Assembly: GCA_050949645.1 (NCBI GenBank)
Contig: JBMNGC010000001.1
Coordinates: 1,116,001 to 1,180,000, forward strand
Length of the DNA: 64,000 nt
From: RUG369 sp050949645
GTDB lineage: Bacteria; Planctomycetota; Planctomycetia; Pirellulales; Thermoguttaceae
Reading direction: 5' to 3'
Part shown: positions 45,939 through 55,222 of the stretch, in pieces
Position numbering within the stretch: the stretch's first letter is position 1
How the letters are laid out: every line of letters starts with the position of its first letter
Program-made: the position numbers and the translations under genes
Notes under the pieces: model-generated
What the model saw: the letters and a program-made list of their open reading frames with translations, nothing else
What the model was told of the DNA's origin: nothing
Databases searched by the model: none

Positions 45939-47222
45939 ATGAGTAACTTCAAAGACTTTGATCGAAGAACTTTTTTTGGTTCTATTGCCGCAGCAGGAAT
46001 TGGCGGCGCCGCCTTTTTGGCTGCTGACGCCAACGCGCAAGACGACTCGGCGCAGACCACATCAGGCAAATTTACCGCTTCATTTCCACTCTTGCAGAAC
46101 GTCACCGAAAGCAGCGCGTCCGTAGCTTGGGCTCTCAACGTCCCTGCAACAGGTTGGATCGAATGGGGGCCGACTCCCAATTTGGGCAAAGTTGCGCGAA
46201 ACTCAGAGTTTGGCCTCAACCCTTACGACGAGGAATTCCTCTCCGCTCGTATCACAGGTCTCGCGCCAAACACTACCTACTATTACAGAACCGCAACCTG
46301 TTCCTTCTCCTACAAAACGGCGTATGACAAGTCGATCTCCGAGCCTCAATACAGTGAGATCTACTCTTTCACGACGTCCGGCCCCGCCGCAGACAAAACG
46401 TCGTTCTACGTCATGAACGACACGCATAACACGATAAAGACTATCCAGAAGCACATTCAAAACGCCGACGAAATGGACGCCGATTTCATCTTGTGGAACG
46501 GCGATATCTGCGGCTCCTTCGATAACTTCGAGACGGCTGTTAAGGTCATCGCCAATCCCAACGATAAGCCCTACGCCGCCTCGCGTCCGGTCGTTTTCTC
46601 TCTTGGAAACCATGATCGACGTGGCGCCTGGGCGCGCAATCTTAAGAAGCTCTTGACGACATGGGAACAGGACGTCCCCAAATTCTATTCGCTCGGCTAT
46701 AACAGCGCGTTTCGTCGTGGTCCGCTCGCGATGATCGTCCTCGATACGGGCGAAGACAAGCCTGACTGGCATCCCGCATGGTCAGGCATGGCCAATTATG
46801 AACCCTATCGCGAACTTCAAACGGCATGGCTCGCCAATGTGTTGGAGCGGCCAGAAATCAAATCGGCGCCATATCTCGTAGCAACTTGCCATATCCCGCT
46901 CTACAGCCAAAACCCGACAGCTAATCCGGGCAATATCCTGGACCGATTCGCAACCATTCAATGGCCCTGCGCTCAGCTGTGGGGACCGCTCTTTGAGAAA
47001 CACGGCGTCCAGCTACTTATCTCGGCGCACCTGCATCGCTTCGGCTATGACGAACCGAACGAATCTCGTTCGTGGGCTCAGGTAGTCGGCGGAGGTCCTG
47101 ATTACGAAAAGAACGCAACGAAAATCTGCGTAGAGGCCGACGCCGAAAAGATGACTCTCGCCTGCTCGAAGCTCGTCGACGACTCCTCGCTCGGAGTCTG
47201 GACCTTTAAACCGCGAGTCTGA
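45939..47222 (+). CDS. Tat-exported metallophosphoesterase with purple-acid-phosphatase-like N-terminal domain
   Basis: 427 aa. A twin-arginine signal is seen at residues 9-33 (DRRTFFGSIAAAGIGG). An FN3-like domain of the purple acid phosphatase type follows (NVTESSASVAWAL, GLAPNTTYYYR). The calcineurin-like domain shows YVMNDTHN, LWNGDICG, LGNHDRRG, VATCHIPLY and ISAHLHRFGY, a complete set of two-metal ligands. Tat export suggests folding with metal before transport. AGGAG precedes the ATG. A strong terminator follows. Substrate not known; phosphate scavenging is an inference. Confidence 0.92.
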   Translation: MSNFKDFDRRTFFGSIAAAGIGGAAFLAADANAQDDSAQTTSGKFTASFPLLQNVTESSASVAWALNVPATGWIEWGPTPNLGKVARNSEFGLNPYDEEFLSARITGLAPNTTYYYRTATCSFSYKTAYDKSISEPQYSEIYSFTTSGPAADKTSFYVMNDTHNTIKTIQKHIQNADEMDADFILWNGDICGSFDNFETAVKVIANPNDKPYAASRPVVFSLGNHDRRGAWARNLKKLLTTWEQDVPKFYSLGYNSAFRRGPLAMIVLDTGEDKPDWHPAWSGMANYEPYRELQTAWLANVLERPEIKSAPYLVATCHIPLYSQNPTANPGNILDRFATIQWPCAQLWGPLFEKHGVQLLISAHLHRFGYDEPNESRSWAQVVGGGPDYEKNATKICVEADAEKMTLACSKLVDDSSLGVWTFKPRV

Positions 47223-47242
47223 ATCTAGACGTCCCAATAAAG

Positions 47243-47297
47243 TAAAGAAAGCGAGGCGACCGCGTTTCATCGACGGTCGTCCCGCTTTCTTTTTTTG
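47243..47297. terminator. strong terminator between convergent genes
   Basis: AAAGAAAGCG (47244-47253) pairs with CGCTTTCTTT (47283-47292). The stem continues through GG/CC and CGACCG/CGGTCG with two bulges, then a long T-run follows. It also has an A-rich left side. Confidence 0.9.
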
Positions 47298-47319
47298 ATG
47301 CAGAGAAACTTTTCAAGAT

Positions 47320-49500
47320 CTATTTTTCGACGCCCGCCTGCGAGTAGTCAAATGGGACAAATCCCATTTCAAGCGCGGGCGAACCTGGTTTGATGCGGAA
47401 ATCGTTCGAATCAGGATCGACAAACAAAGGGTCGGCAACCTGTCCGTCGACGTCTTTACCCGTCTCTTTCGACCACTCGTCGTGGGACTTGCCGCTAAAG
47501 AGCGCTTCGCCTCCCGCGTTAAACCAAAGGTTCTTCGCATAGACCGTCTGCGCTGTATCAGCGTTGTAACCTAACGCGACGCCGTCTTCCCAGTAAATAA
47601 TATTGTTCTCGAAAATTGTCGAAAGGTGATCTTCGACCCTGGTAATCGCAATTTGATGGGCTGGTTGACCCGCACGCGCCGGATTGGTTTTACTCCGCGC
47701 TAAGATATTGTTGCGAACAACGTTCTCTTTGCCGTAATGCTGGTGGAATGAACCGTCGGTCGTGTCGTAGACCAAGTTGTTCTCAAAAAGGATTCCTTCC
47801 GACCCTTCGTCGGGATAGAGTCCCCAACCTCCGTATGCGTAAGAAGACACATTGTAAATAACGTTATTGCAGACGCGCGTCCCTGTCGAAGTCCCCAAAG
47901 TATAGACTCCGCCCATATCAGACATAGCGCCTTGCCCAATATCGTGAATTCTGTTGTATTCAATACGATTACGGAAAGCGTGGCCTCCGTTATACCCCCA
48001 AACCCAACCGACAGAAACGCCTGTGTAGAAGAAATCAGAGATATCGCAGTGTAAAATCGCGATATCTTCCGTATTCTGGCCGATCCACACCGCTGTTGCC
48101 GACGCAAAATAACGTCCACCCTGCGTCATAACGCAGTTTTCGACCTTGTTTCCTTTATCCATCCGTCCGCCGCCAATTCGAACGGCGCCCGCGCCAAGGT
48201 CGGAAAATTCTGAACGAACGATTTGACAGTCTGAACAGTTTTGGAACCAAAGCCCGTATTCGCCAATGTGAGAAACCTTGCAATTATCGAACGACACGCC
48301 TGAAGCTTCCTTGACGTCCAAAACGGCAACTGTAAAAGCCGCCGACTGGGCTGGCTCGAACTGCGACGGACCAGGCTTGTCGAGATCGCCAGTAATCTCC
48401 TCGGAAATTCCCGCCGATTTCATATCGCTTACTCGTCGAGGCGCGTCAGTATAGCAGAATTCCAAATTTTCAAAACGAATATTCTTAACGGGTTCTTCCT
48501 GCGAACCTGTGATAACTAGAAGCTGGTTAAGCCCTGGGCGAGGAGCAACGAGCGTTGTATTGCCAATAGTCTCTCCCTTAAGAGGGCGATAATAAACGCA
48601 CTCTGCGACTCCGTCGTAGAACCATTCTCCTGGAGCGTCAAACGCAGTGCGCAGATTTTCAAGGTAATACATCGAAGAATCGCGCCAAGGGTTCCAAGAT
48701 TTCATGGGAGCGCCCTGCGCCTTTAACGCTCGAGTATCCTGATCATATCCAAGGATAATTCTTCTGGTTGTATCCCAATGATGATGAATAACAAACTGCG
48801 AATATTTCAATTCGCTGGCCGTCAACGAAGAGAGCGTTAGGGGATCCAGATCGCCTTCCTTTGCTCGAATCTCCTGAGGAGTCGCTTCTTTATCGCTCCT
48901 TCGCGTTTGAGGATCCATTGAAAATTCTTCCCAAACTGACTCAGGACGCAAGAATCCCTCGTTTGGAAAACGAGCGCGTATGGCGCGTCGATCGCCTACG
49001 AAGAGCTCTTCAAAATAGAGGGGCGAACCGTCAACCGCCGGAAGTTCGGCGCGCCAGATTTCGGCGTCGGCATTTGGAAACGCAGACTTCTCGTCAGAGG
49101 TCGCAACGCGCCAGTCAGTAAGCGTAATTCCCCCCGAGAAGCTCGTCTCGCCGTCTTTAGCAACGTAAGAGGAGTCGGAATCCTGAGGTCCAAGCACAAA
49201 AGGTTCGGAGCGCAGGAAAACGCCAGAAAGATTGACCTGGAACGCACCGGTTTCACCCTGAGCGCGACGCAGCCTAATCGCATCGCGCGCCTTTTCAGGA
49301 GTTGCAAACGCCTTCGCTGAAGAAAGTCCGTCGTTGGAATCGGAACCGTCAGGCGAAACGTAGTATGTTCCAGTCGTCTCTGCCGATAGAACTGCGGCGG
49401 AATCGCCCGACAGAACAGCGCCAATCGGCAACATTAAAAGCGCGCCGAAGAGGAAGGCTCGGGTAAGGCCGTTAAGCTTCAAAAAATGAAATACTTTCAT
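47320..49500 (-). CDS. secreted right-handed parallel beta-helix protein (possible GH141-like)
   Basis: 726 aa from the ATG at 49500, decided by AAGGAG 8 nt upstream; the frame is open to 49608. A signal peptide is present (AFLFGALLMLPIGAVLSGDSA). The N-terminal motif YYVSPDGSDSNDGLSSAKAF with PEKARDAIRL, then FSGGITLTDWRV, matches a group of extracellular beta-helix proteins that includes GH141 enzymes. The central region (about 370-650) has typical coil repeats with FENN and ILHCDISDF-like turns. The C terminus returns to a short beta region. Activity on plant or fucosylated glycans is a guess. Confidence 0.82.
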   Translation of the reverse strand: MKVFHFLKLNGLTRAFLFGALLMLPIGAVLSGDSAAVLSAETTGTYYVSPDGSDSNDGLSSAKAFATPEKARDAIRLRRAQGETGAFQVNLSGVFLRSEPFVLGPQDSDSSYVAKDGETSFSGGITLTDWRVATSDEKSAFPNADAEIWRAELPAVDGSPLYFEELFVGDRRAIRARFPNEGFLRPESVWEEFSMDPQTRRSDKEATPQEIRAKEGDLDPLTLSSLTASELKYSQFVIHHHWDTTRRIILGYDQDTRALKAQGAPMKSWNPWRDSSMYYLENLRTAFDAPGEWFYDGVAECVYYRPLKGETIGNTTLVAPRPGLNQLLVITGSQEEPVKNIRFENLEFCYTDAPRRVSDMKSAGISEEITGDLDKPGPSQFEPAQSAAFTVAVLDVKEASGVSFDNCKVSHIGEYGLWFQNCSDCQIVRSEFSDLGAGAVRIGGGRMDKGNKVENCVMTQGGRYFASATAVWIGQNTEDIAILHCDISDFFYTGVSVGWVWGYNGGHAFRNRIEYNRIHDIGQGAMSDMGGVYTLGTSTGTRVCNNVIYNVSSYAYGGWGLYPDEGSEGILFENNLVYDTTDGSFHQHYGKENVVRNNILARSKTNPARAGQPAHQIAITRVEDHLSTIFENNIIYWEDGVALGYNADTAQTVYAKNLWFNAGGEALFSGKSHDEWSKETGKDVDGQVADPLFVDPDSNDFRIKPGSPALEMGFVPFDYSQAGVEK

Positions 49501-49619
49501 GGCAGGTCGCTCCTTGTAGAAAAACAGCCGCCGGGGAAGAACGCGTTGGGCGAAACGCCCGGCGACAAAAACAAAGCCAAGGGACAATTGTCTTGCCCAA
49601 CGTCTCAATCAAGCGCTAA

Positions 49620-50222
49620 TTAATCCCATTCTTGCGCTTCAATAAGACGTTGAACGTATTTTGAAAGGATATCGGTTTCGATATTGACTCTGTCGCCTAT
49701 CTCTAGAGAGCCGAGCGTCGTTTCGGCAAGCGTAAAGGGAATGAGCGCGACGCTAAAAAGATCAGGCTCGCAGCGAACGAGCGTCAGACTCACGCCGTCA
49801 ACCGCGACAGAACCTTTGGACGCCATATTTTTCGCCAGTGATTTATCAACACGAAAATAGTAATCAGCGCATTCGCCGTCATGATCTTCGATCTTGGCAA
49901 GCTCTGCCTGACCGTCGATATGACCGCTGACAAAATGACCGCCCAGGCGCGCGTTCACGGCAAGCGCACGTTCAAGGTTGACTGGAGATCCTTCGATAAG
50001 TTCTCCGAGATTTGTTCGAGCAAGGGTTTCAGGAACAGCCTGAAACGATAGTTTAGAATCTGTCTTATCGACAACGGTCAGACAGCATCCGTTTACAGCG
50101 ACGCTGTCGGAAACCTCAACGTCGGACGCTATCTTGGGCGCGTCGATAACAAGAGTGCAAATGGATCCGTCGGTAGTAATCTTAGCGACTCTGCCCAACG
50201 TCTCAACAATTCCTGAAAACAT
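49620..50222 (-). CDS. ribE: riboflavin synthase, alpha chain
   Basis: Dismutates two 6,7-dimethyl-8-ribityllumazines to riboflavin in the cytoplasm. 200 aa with two homologous halves: MFSGIVETLGRV and VNGCCLTVV in the first, GHFVSGHIDG at the junction, and VDGVSLTLV in the second. AAAGGAGAAG precedes the ATG. No FMN riboswitch fits in the 90-base leader. It stands alone, without ribB/ribH nearby. The gene symbol follows the common ribE/ribC usage. Confidence 0.95.
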   Translation of the reverse strand: MFSGIVETLGRVAKITTDGSICTLVIDAPKIASDVEVSDSVAVNGCCLTVVDKTDSKLSFQAVPETLARTNLGELIEGSPVNLERALAVNARLGGHFVSGHIDGQAELAKIEDHDGECADYYFRVDKSLAKNMASKGSVAVDGVSLTLVRCEPDLFSVALIPFTLAETTLGSLEIGDRVNIETDILSKYVQRLIEAQEWD

Positions 50223-50315
50223 CCAATCTTCTCCTTTAATTCTCCTTCAACGGCAAATGCAAAGCGAACCGAAAGTTCATCAGACAGCGCGCTTGCCTAT
50301 CCGTCATATTGCACG

Positions 50316-50324
50316 ATTATATCA
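50316..50324 (-). promoter_or_regulatory. extended -10 promoter of ribE
   Basis: On the minus strand the sequence reads TGATATAAT, a perfect TGnTATAAT element. The implied start is near 50309, about 87 nt before the ribE ATG. The -35 area is only T-rich. Confidence 0.6.
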
Positions 50325-50338
50325 CACCGGCGCTCCAT

Positions 50339-50378
50339 AAAAAAGAGGCGACATAAGCGTTGTTCTCAGTGGCGCCTC
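50339..50378 (-). terminator. terminator-like hairpin upstream of ribE
   Basis: GAGGCG/CGCCTC arms (50345-50350 and 50373-50378) extend by CA/TG after a mismatch. On the minus strand the hairpin is followed by six T. The loop is long. Confidence 0.55.
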
Positions 50379-50607
50379 ACAATGAGACGCAGACAGATTA
50401 AACGAAGGCATAGAGCGCTGATTAGTCATTGAAACCGGGTCGCATCTATTAGTCGGATTATCAAAGTAGGGGATAGACTATGCCGTCGAAGAAAGACGGA
50501 CCTCGTCCCGGCTAAGATAAAAGAAAATCAGGAAAAATCGACGATGAAATCAACAACCGAACAAGGACAAGAGTGAGGATGGACCGCAAATTTTCTACAG
50601 TAAAATA

Positions 50608-50645
50608 AAATTCCCGGTTCGCCTTTGCTGCTGAACCGGGAATTT
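50608..50645 (-). terminator. terminator of the LpoB-like lipoprotein gene
   Basis: AAATTCCCGGTTC (50608-50620) pairs perfectly with GAACCGGGAATTT (50633-50645). On the minus strand it is followed by TATTTTA. It lies 33 bases after the lipoprotein stop. Confidence 0.88.
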
Positions 50646-50678
50646 CTCGAATCGTGGAACGGTCATCGTACGCGACGC

Positions 50679-51359
50679 CTACGAAAACATTCCTTTGACT
50701 TTTGCTTTGACAGACTTGTTATAGTGCTTTTTTAGCTCAGCGGTTTGACGGATCGACGAGCCTGAATGGACGTTGACCAAATCAAGCGTCAAACTATATT
50801 TTACCTGAGAATCAGCGTTGTCTGCCGTCGTCGCGGTCGTAACCTTAGCAAAAAGAATGTAATCGAAAGGAGAATCCATTTCGCCCAACGCCGCGGCAAA
50901 GCGTTCTCTTTTATCGGGCAATAGCAAATCGTCAACTCGCAGCCCGGTCTCGCGGAGTCCGGCCGCCACCAATCGAGAATCAATGACGTCAAATTCGGCA
51001 GACTGAGCAATCATCGTTCTGATCGTTTCTGCCAGGTTTTCTCGAATATCGCCCATCTCTTCCCCGCCGGCATTCTCCACGCCAACGAAGCATACCCTAC
51101 GCACAGCTGGAAATTCGTTGATCTGTCCAACCGTATTGCCAACTTCCTCGTAGGCCAAGGGCGCTGCGGCGGCTTGGGTGAGAAGACCTGCCACCGCGGC
51201 TTCAGCGGCAGGATCGTAAACTTCAGAGCCCGCTTTGTGACTACCCACGCGATCTGGAGAATTAGCGTCAACGAGCTTGCCCTTTTGCGTCTCGCATCCG
51301 GCGACGACGCACAAAAGTACCAGCGCCGCGAAATAACGCGCTAAACTTGAAGAAAACAT
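50679..51359 (-). CDS. lipoprotein resembling penicillin-binding protein activator LpoB / CsgG-type fold
   Basis: About 226 aa from the ATG at 51359 (the frame is open to 51383). The lipobox is LCVVAGC, giving a lipid-anchored protein after cleavage. The mature part has a spacer rich in Ala and Gly, then a compact domain: VRRVCFVGVENAGG, NLAETIRTMIAQSAEFDVID, FDYILFAKVTT, VKYSLTLDLVNVHSGSSIRQTAELKKHY. This pattern matches the LpoB-like and CsgG-like outer-membrane lipoproteins. In proteobacteria LpoB activates PBP1B; whether that applies here is open. Confidence 0.7.
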   Translation of the reverse strand: MFSSSLARYFAALVLLCVVAGCETQKGKLVDANSPDRVGSHKAGSEVYDPAAEAAVAGLLTQAAAAPLAYEEVGNTVGQINEFPAVRRVCFVGVENAGGEEMGDIRENLAETIRTMIAQSAEFDVIDSRLVAAGLRETGLRVDDLLLPDKRERFAAALGEMDSPFDYILFAKVTTATTADNADSQVKYSLTLDLVNVHSGSSIRQTAELKKHYNKSVKAKVKGMFS

Positions 51360-51547
51360 TCTGTTGCGAATTATACCGTCCATGGTTTCAACGCTTTCGA
51401 AGGAGCAGTCCTATTGATAACAATTCAGGCGCGAGCTCCCTCTTGAGCGTCGTTCTGCCTATAACTTGGCAAAACCAACCTCTTCCTGAACATAAATCGG
51501 GAGCGGCGCCTCATTGTTAGTTTTTTGCTCGCTTCAGCAAGGGCAAA

Positions 51548-52510
51548 TCAGTCGATCGTCGGCATACCGAGCTCGTCTTCGTGATCGCTCGAACTTACGC
51601 GACGCCGCGACGCGCGTTCCTGCTGCGTCGGCTCAGAAATCTCAAAAGAGATCGGCGAAATCTCGGGAAGTCGCCCTGCGTCGCGGAGCTTGTGACCGAT
51701 CTGAAAGAACCGTTCCAGCCTTTTGTCGCTAAGCTCGTAACCGGGGAGCGTCGGCATACCTTCCCAAACGACTCCGCCGATTGTCGGCTCAAGCAGGACG
51801 GCGTGGGGAATGCCGTAAACGCCGAGCTTGTTAGCAAAGCGTCGCCCCGTATCAACGGCGGCGAAATACTCGATATCGAAAATATTCAATCCTGGACCAG
51901 GCATATTGCGGATAGCGTTCTCATCCATCTCGCAAATGGAAACGACAACAAGATCATCCTTGTACTTCTTGGAGATAAAATCAAGATACGGCAAAGAACG
52001 TCGGCATGGAGGACACCAGGTCGCCCAAACTTCGACGAGAACGTATTTGCCAACGAGATCCTCCGGCGTTGGAGCGCGCGTGATCCATTTTTCAACGGGG
52101 ATGGCCGGAACGATATCTTCAAGCGCGGTCCAGATATAGGAATCCGCCCAAATCATGTGGTCTCGCTTAAGCGCAGGACTTCCAGGCGGCAGATTGGCGC
52201 TTTCGACAAGCCAAGGTTCTTTCGAGAGGTCAATCGCAGGCGCTTCAGGCTCTTCAGAAGCCACGTCCGCAGGAACGGGGTCAACATTGCAGATCATTTC
52301 GCCGTCAGGACCGATAACGCAGGGGCCGCCTGCGTCGAGATTGACAATGTCTTCGACTGAGGTCCCCTGAGCAACTGGAGTCTGATCGACGTCGTTGGAC
52401 GCCGAATAAGAGAAGCTGCAACAAACAGTCAGAATTAAAGTTAGCGAAAGAGCCGTCAGCAGAAACGTCTTGGACGACAACTTTACGCCGTCGGTAAAAG
52501 AAAGCGCCAT
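51548..52510 (-). CDS. secreted TlpA/thioredoxin-like protein
   Basis: Predicted periplasmic thiol-disulfide protein, about 320 aa. A signal peptide or membrane anchor is at the N terminus (LLTALSLTLILTVCCSFSYSA). A 110-residue linker rich in Pro, Glu and Asp follows. The thioredoxin domain has LVEVWATWCPPCRRSLPYL (CPPC active site), VVSICEMDE and the cis-Pro region YGIPHAVLLEP. A basic tail with RRRVSSSDHEDE ends it. ATG 52510 follows AGGTG closely; GTG 52519 with AGAGG upstream is an alternative. Divergent from the glycosyltransferase gene. Confidence 0.88.
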   Translation of the reverse strand: MALSFTDGVKLSSKTFLLTALSLTLILTVCCSFSYSASNDVDQTPVAQGTSVEDIVNLDAGGPCVIGPDGEMICNVDPVPADVASEEPEAPAIDLSKEPWLVESANLPPGSPALKRDHMIWADSYIWTALEDIVPAIPVEKWITRAPTPEDLVGKYVLVEVWATWCPPCRRSLPYLDFISKKYKDDLVVVSICEMDENAIRNMPGPGLNIFDIEYFAAVDTGRRFANKLGVYGIPHAVLLEPTIGGVVWEGMPTLPGYELSDKRLERFFQIGHKLRDAGRLPEISPISFEISEPTQQERASRRRVSSSDHEDELGMPTID

Positions 52511-52689
52511 TGTTTTCACCTGTATTCCTCTTCAGATCTGCTCAACTTGATGACGCGACGCTGGGCGTCGCTCGAGACGGTCATTGGTCTGTACAGCGCC
52601 ACTCGCAAAAGTTATCATACTCTGATAGAACCACTTTTCAAGACTTGCGTCAGTTTCATGACGCTCCTACATATGACGGAGAAAGCGAA

Positions 52690-55077
52690 ATGTCGGAGCC
52701 TGATAGCGCAAACGATTTGACGAAAAGTTGGCGCGTCGTGCTCGGCGCGCCGATATTGGGCCTCGTCGTTCTCGTTGTCGCGCTTTTTTTCCTTAACAAG
52801 CCGTTCGCGAGTATAGTCGACGCCGAAGAAGCGGTCCCGCGCTGGGTGATAACGCTCAATCCTTTTTGCAATGAAAATTTCTTTCATGACGTATGGCTTG
52901 GGGTCGATCTGCCTCAAGCGCCCTATACCGCCGAACCCCTGATAGCGCTCGGACTTGGAGTCTTGATCATTGCCTCCACGTTTTTCCTCGGTCGCGCGCT
53001 CTTTGAACCCTTCAGAACGACTCTGGCGCCAAACAAGTGCGAAACTGTCTTCTTCTCTGGACTCTTAGGGCTTGTTGCCCTGTCCTTTCTCATCACGATC
53101 GCTGGCTTGTTTGGACGAGCCAATCTGCCGATATTGCCTATGACGCTTGCGATACTTGCAATAGGACTCTCCGTGACAGGAGTTCGTTGCGCCAAATCTC
53201 AAAAGGGACGTCGAGAGCAGGATCGTGATCCAATTAAACCTCAAGGCTCCTCGTATAGTCGTTTTTACTTCATAGCTCAAATTCTGATTTTGATCCTTTT
53301 TGCGACGTTTTACGTCTTCGCCGCAACGCAACCTCTTTTTGAGTACGACGCGTTGGAATACCACGCGCAAGGCGCGCGGGAAATTTTCGAGACCGGCGCG
53401 ATTAAGTTTTCACACAATAACGTTTACGTGAATATGCCGCTAGGAGCGGAAATGTTTTACGTCGCCGGAATGAACGCGGCGCGCGACGTCGGGTATTCGG
53501 GCGTCGACGTCCTCAGGATTGGGTTGCTCGCAGGTAAGACGATCCTTGTAGGCGTCACGCTGCTCACGACGATGGGACTCGTCTGCTTTGGCTTTCGATT
53601 TTTTAGAAGCGTCCGGTGCGGCCTTTGGGCGGCGATTGCGTTTCTTTCTTTCCCTAACCTCTTCGGAGTCTGCTCTAACGGCCTTAACGAAGGCGTCCTT
53701 GCGCTAACGCTCTTATCAGCGACGTATATTTTGTTGTTGAAACTCCGGAAAGATCATTCGGGACTTTGCGCTGACTTGAACGCCGCGACGCTCCTAGGGA
53801 TCGTTGCAGGATTTGCGGCGGCGGTCAAGTACACTGGCGTCGTTTTTATCTGTATCCCGGTTTTCCTAGCTCTTGCGTTCCTACCCCTATTACAAATGTT
53901 TCAGCGACGAGGATCTTCATCCGCACAAAACGATCTGCCAAATCTGTCGCAAATGAGCGTTCGTCGTCCGCTGGGCGTTAATATCGCCAGAACGGGATTG
54001 ACGCTTTGCGCTTTTGTCCTCGGCGTAATCGTAGTCTGTGGCGGATGGTATATCAAAAATTATCGTGCAACGGGCAACCCCGTTTATCCGCTCGCCTACT
54101 CTATTTTTGGCGACTCAACGAACGAATGGAACGATTCGATTAACGAACGCTGGAAGAAAGCTCACTCGGCTTCCGGCTTCGGAGCTCCCGCTATACAAGA
54201 AGCCATCGCCAAAACCTTCTGGCGCGACGATTTCAGTTCGCCTCTATATCTCTTTGTTCCTCTCGTTGGGATACTGGGGTTCTTTGGAGTTTGTTTCGGC
54301 AGGCGCTGGAATCATAACGATTCTACCGATTTGAAGCTCGCCGGACTCTTCCTGCTCGTTGCGGTTTACTGGTGTATGTGGTTCCTCCTTACGCACCGCC
54401 TAACGCGATTCCTCATTCCCGTTGCGCCCATAGCGGCGCTTATCCTTGGAGTCGGAATTTATCGCGCGATCAATTCACGATCCTACGCGTTAAGAATCAG
54501 CGTGATCGCCGTAACGCTCTTCTCGTTACTCTACTCTGGTCTGCTCATCGACGTGCTCGGTCAGGGGCGACTTGCGCCGCTGCGCTCCTTAGAGCAAGAC
54601 CCAGCGCGATTCTCGGCGGCCGCATTGTATTTCAACAATCATCCCGAACTCCTGATTGCTGACGAATCAGACAATAACGTCCAGCGCAAGCTACTCCTTA
54701 TCGGCGACGCGAAAGCCTGCGCATATCATACGCCCGTCCTCTACTCAACGTGTTGGAACAATTCGCCCCTCATGGCGTTCCTTGAGGACGCCGTCGAACG
54801 CAATGAGTCCGGCAAAATTGTTGGGATATCTGACCCCATGCTGATTTCGCAAAGGCTCAAAGACGCAGGCGTTGCGTATGTAAGCGTCGATTTTGGCGAA
54901 TTGTCGCGATTCCAAAGCGAGGGGAACTACGGATTGACCAATCCAGAGCTTGACGCGAATCTCTTTATGCAACTCATGGAGGCCAACGTAATTGACCCCG
55001 TCGTCCCTGAAGAACTAGAGAATAGCCCGTCAATTCAGATATTCAAAACGCTCGGCGGCGCTGAAAACTTGAAATAG
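52690..55077 (+). CDS. polytopic membrane glycosyltransferase-like protein (GT-C / dolichyl-phosphate-mannose transferase type)
   Basis: 795 aa from the ATG at 52690, decided by GGAG upstream; the frame is open back to 52510. About 12-13 hydrophobic segments are seen. The first external loop contains QPLFEYDALEYHAQGA, the acidic pair expected in GT-C enzymes such as ArnT/PMT-like proteins, followed by HNNVYVNMPLGAEMFYV. The last 130 residues are soluble and carry no known domain. Such enzymes move sugars from polyprenyl carriers to proteins or lipids at the outer face of the membrane; donor and acceptor here are unknown. Confidence 0.8.
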   Translation: MSEPDSANDLTKSWRVVLGAPILGLVVLVVALFFLNKPFASIVDAEEAVPRWVITLNPFCNENFFHDVWLGVDLPQAPYTAEPLIALGLGVLIIASTFFLGRALFEPFRTTLAPNKCETVFFSGLLGLVALSFLITIAGLFGRANLPILPMTLAILAIGLSVTGVRCAKSQKGRREQDRDPIKPQGSSYSRFYFIAQILILILFATFYVFAATQPLFEYDALEYHAQGAREIFETGAIKFSHNNVYVNMPLGAEMFYVAGMNAARDVGYSGVDVLRIGLLAGKTILVGVTLLTTMGLVCFGFRFFRSVRCGLWAAIAFLSFPNLFGVCSNGLNEGVLALTLLSATYILLLKLRKDHSGLCADLNAATLLGIVAGFAAAVKYTGVVFICIPVFLALAFLPLLQMFQRRGSSSAQNDLPNLSQMSVRRPLGVNIARTGLTLCAFVLGVIVVCGGWYIKNYRATGNPVYPLAYSIFGDSTNEWNDSINERWKKAHSASGFGAPAIQEAIAKTFWRDDFSSPLYLFVPLVGILGFFGVCFGRRWNHNDSTDLKLAGLFLLVAVYWCMWFLLTHRLTRFLIPVAPIAALILGVGIYRAINSRSYALRISVIAVTLFSLLYSGLLIDVLGQGRLAPLRSLEQDPARFSAAALYFNNHPELLIADESDNNVQRKLLLIGDAKACAYHTPVLYSTCWNNSPLMAFLEDAVERNESGKIVGISDPMLISQRLKDAGVAYVSVDFGELSRFQSEGNYGLTNPELDANLFMQLMEANVIDPVVPEELENSPSIQIFKTLGGAENLK

Positions 55078-55112
55078 CGCCGCGGCGTCTGTTCCTAATA
55101 ACGGTTCTACTA

Positions 55113-55140
55113 TTGTTTATCGCAGCGCATTCGATAAAAT
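55113..55140 (+). promoter_or_regulatory. putative promoter of fhs
   Basis: TTGTTT (55113-55118), a 16-bp spacer and TAAAAT (55135-55140). The implied start is near 55147, about 76 nt before the fhs ATG. Confidence 0.5.
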
Positions 55141-55143
55141 CAG

Positions 55144-55182
55144 TTGCCGGGGAGCTAGCGCCTCCCCAGCCTGTATCGGCAA
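55144..55182 (+). repeat. two-level stem-loop in the fhs leader
   Basis: The outer arms are TTGCCG (55144-55149) and CGGCAA (55177-55182). An inner GGGAG/CTCCC stem (55150-55154 and 55162-55166) and an unpaired AGCCTGTAT stretch are enclosed. It sits at or just after the predicted transcription start. Confidence 0.45.
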
Positions 55183-55222
55183 TGTTTCTAAGTCGTCCTT
55201 TTACCAAGGAGGGAGACCCCAA

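Larger units (their letters stand above)
50223..50678. other. 456-base intergenic region bounded by two minus-strand terminators
   Basis: From right to left on the minus strand it holds a terminator (50608-50645), about 230 bases with no supported ORF but a CCGTC/GACGG hairpin, a second terminator (50339-50378), and then the ribE extended -10. The part between the two terminators has no explained function. Confidence 0.6.

Noticed and set aside
50223..50315. Possible FMN riboswitch upstream of ribE
   Set aside because: The leader is about 90 bases and none of the conserved RFN segments are visible.
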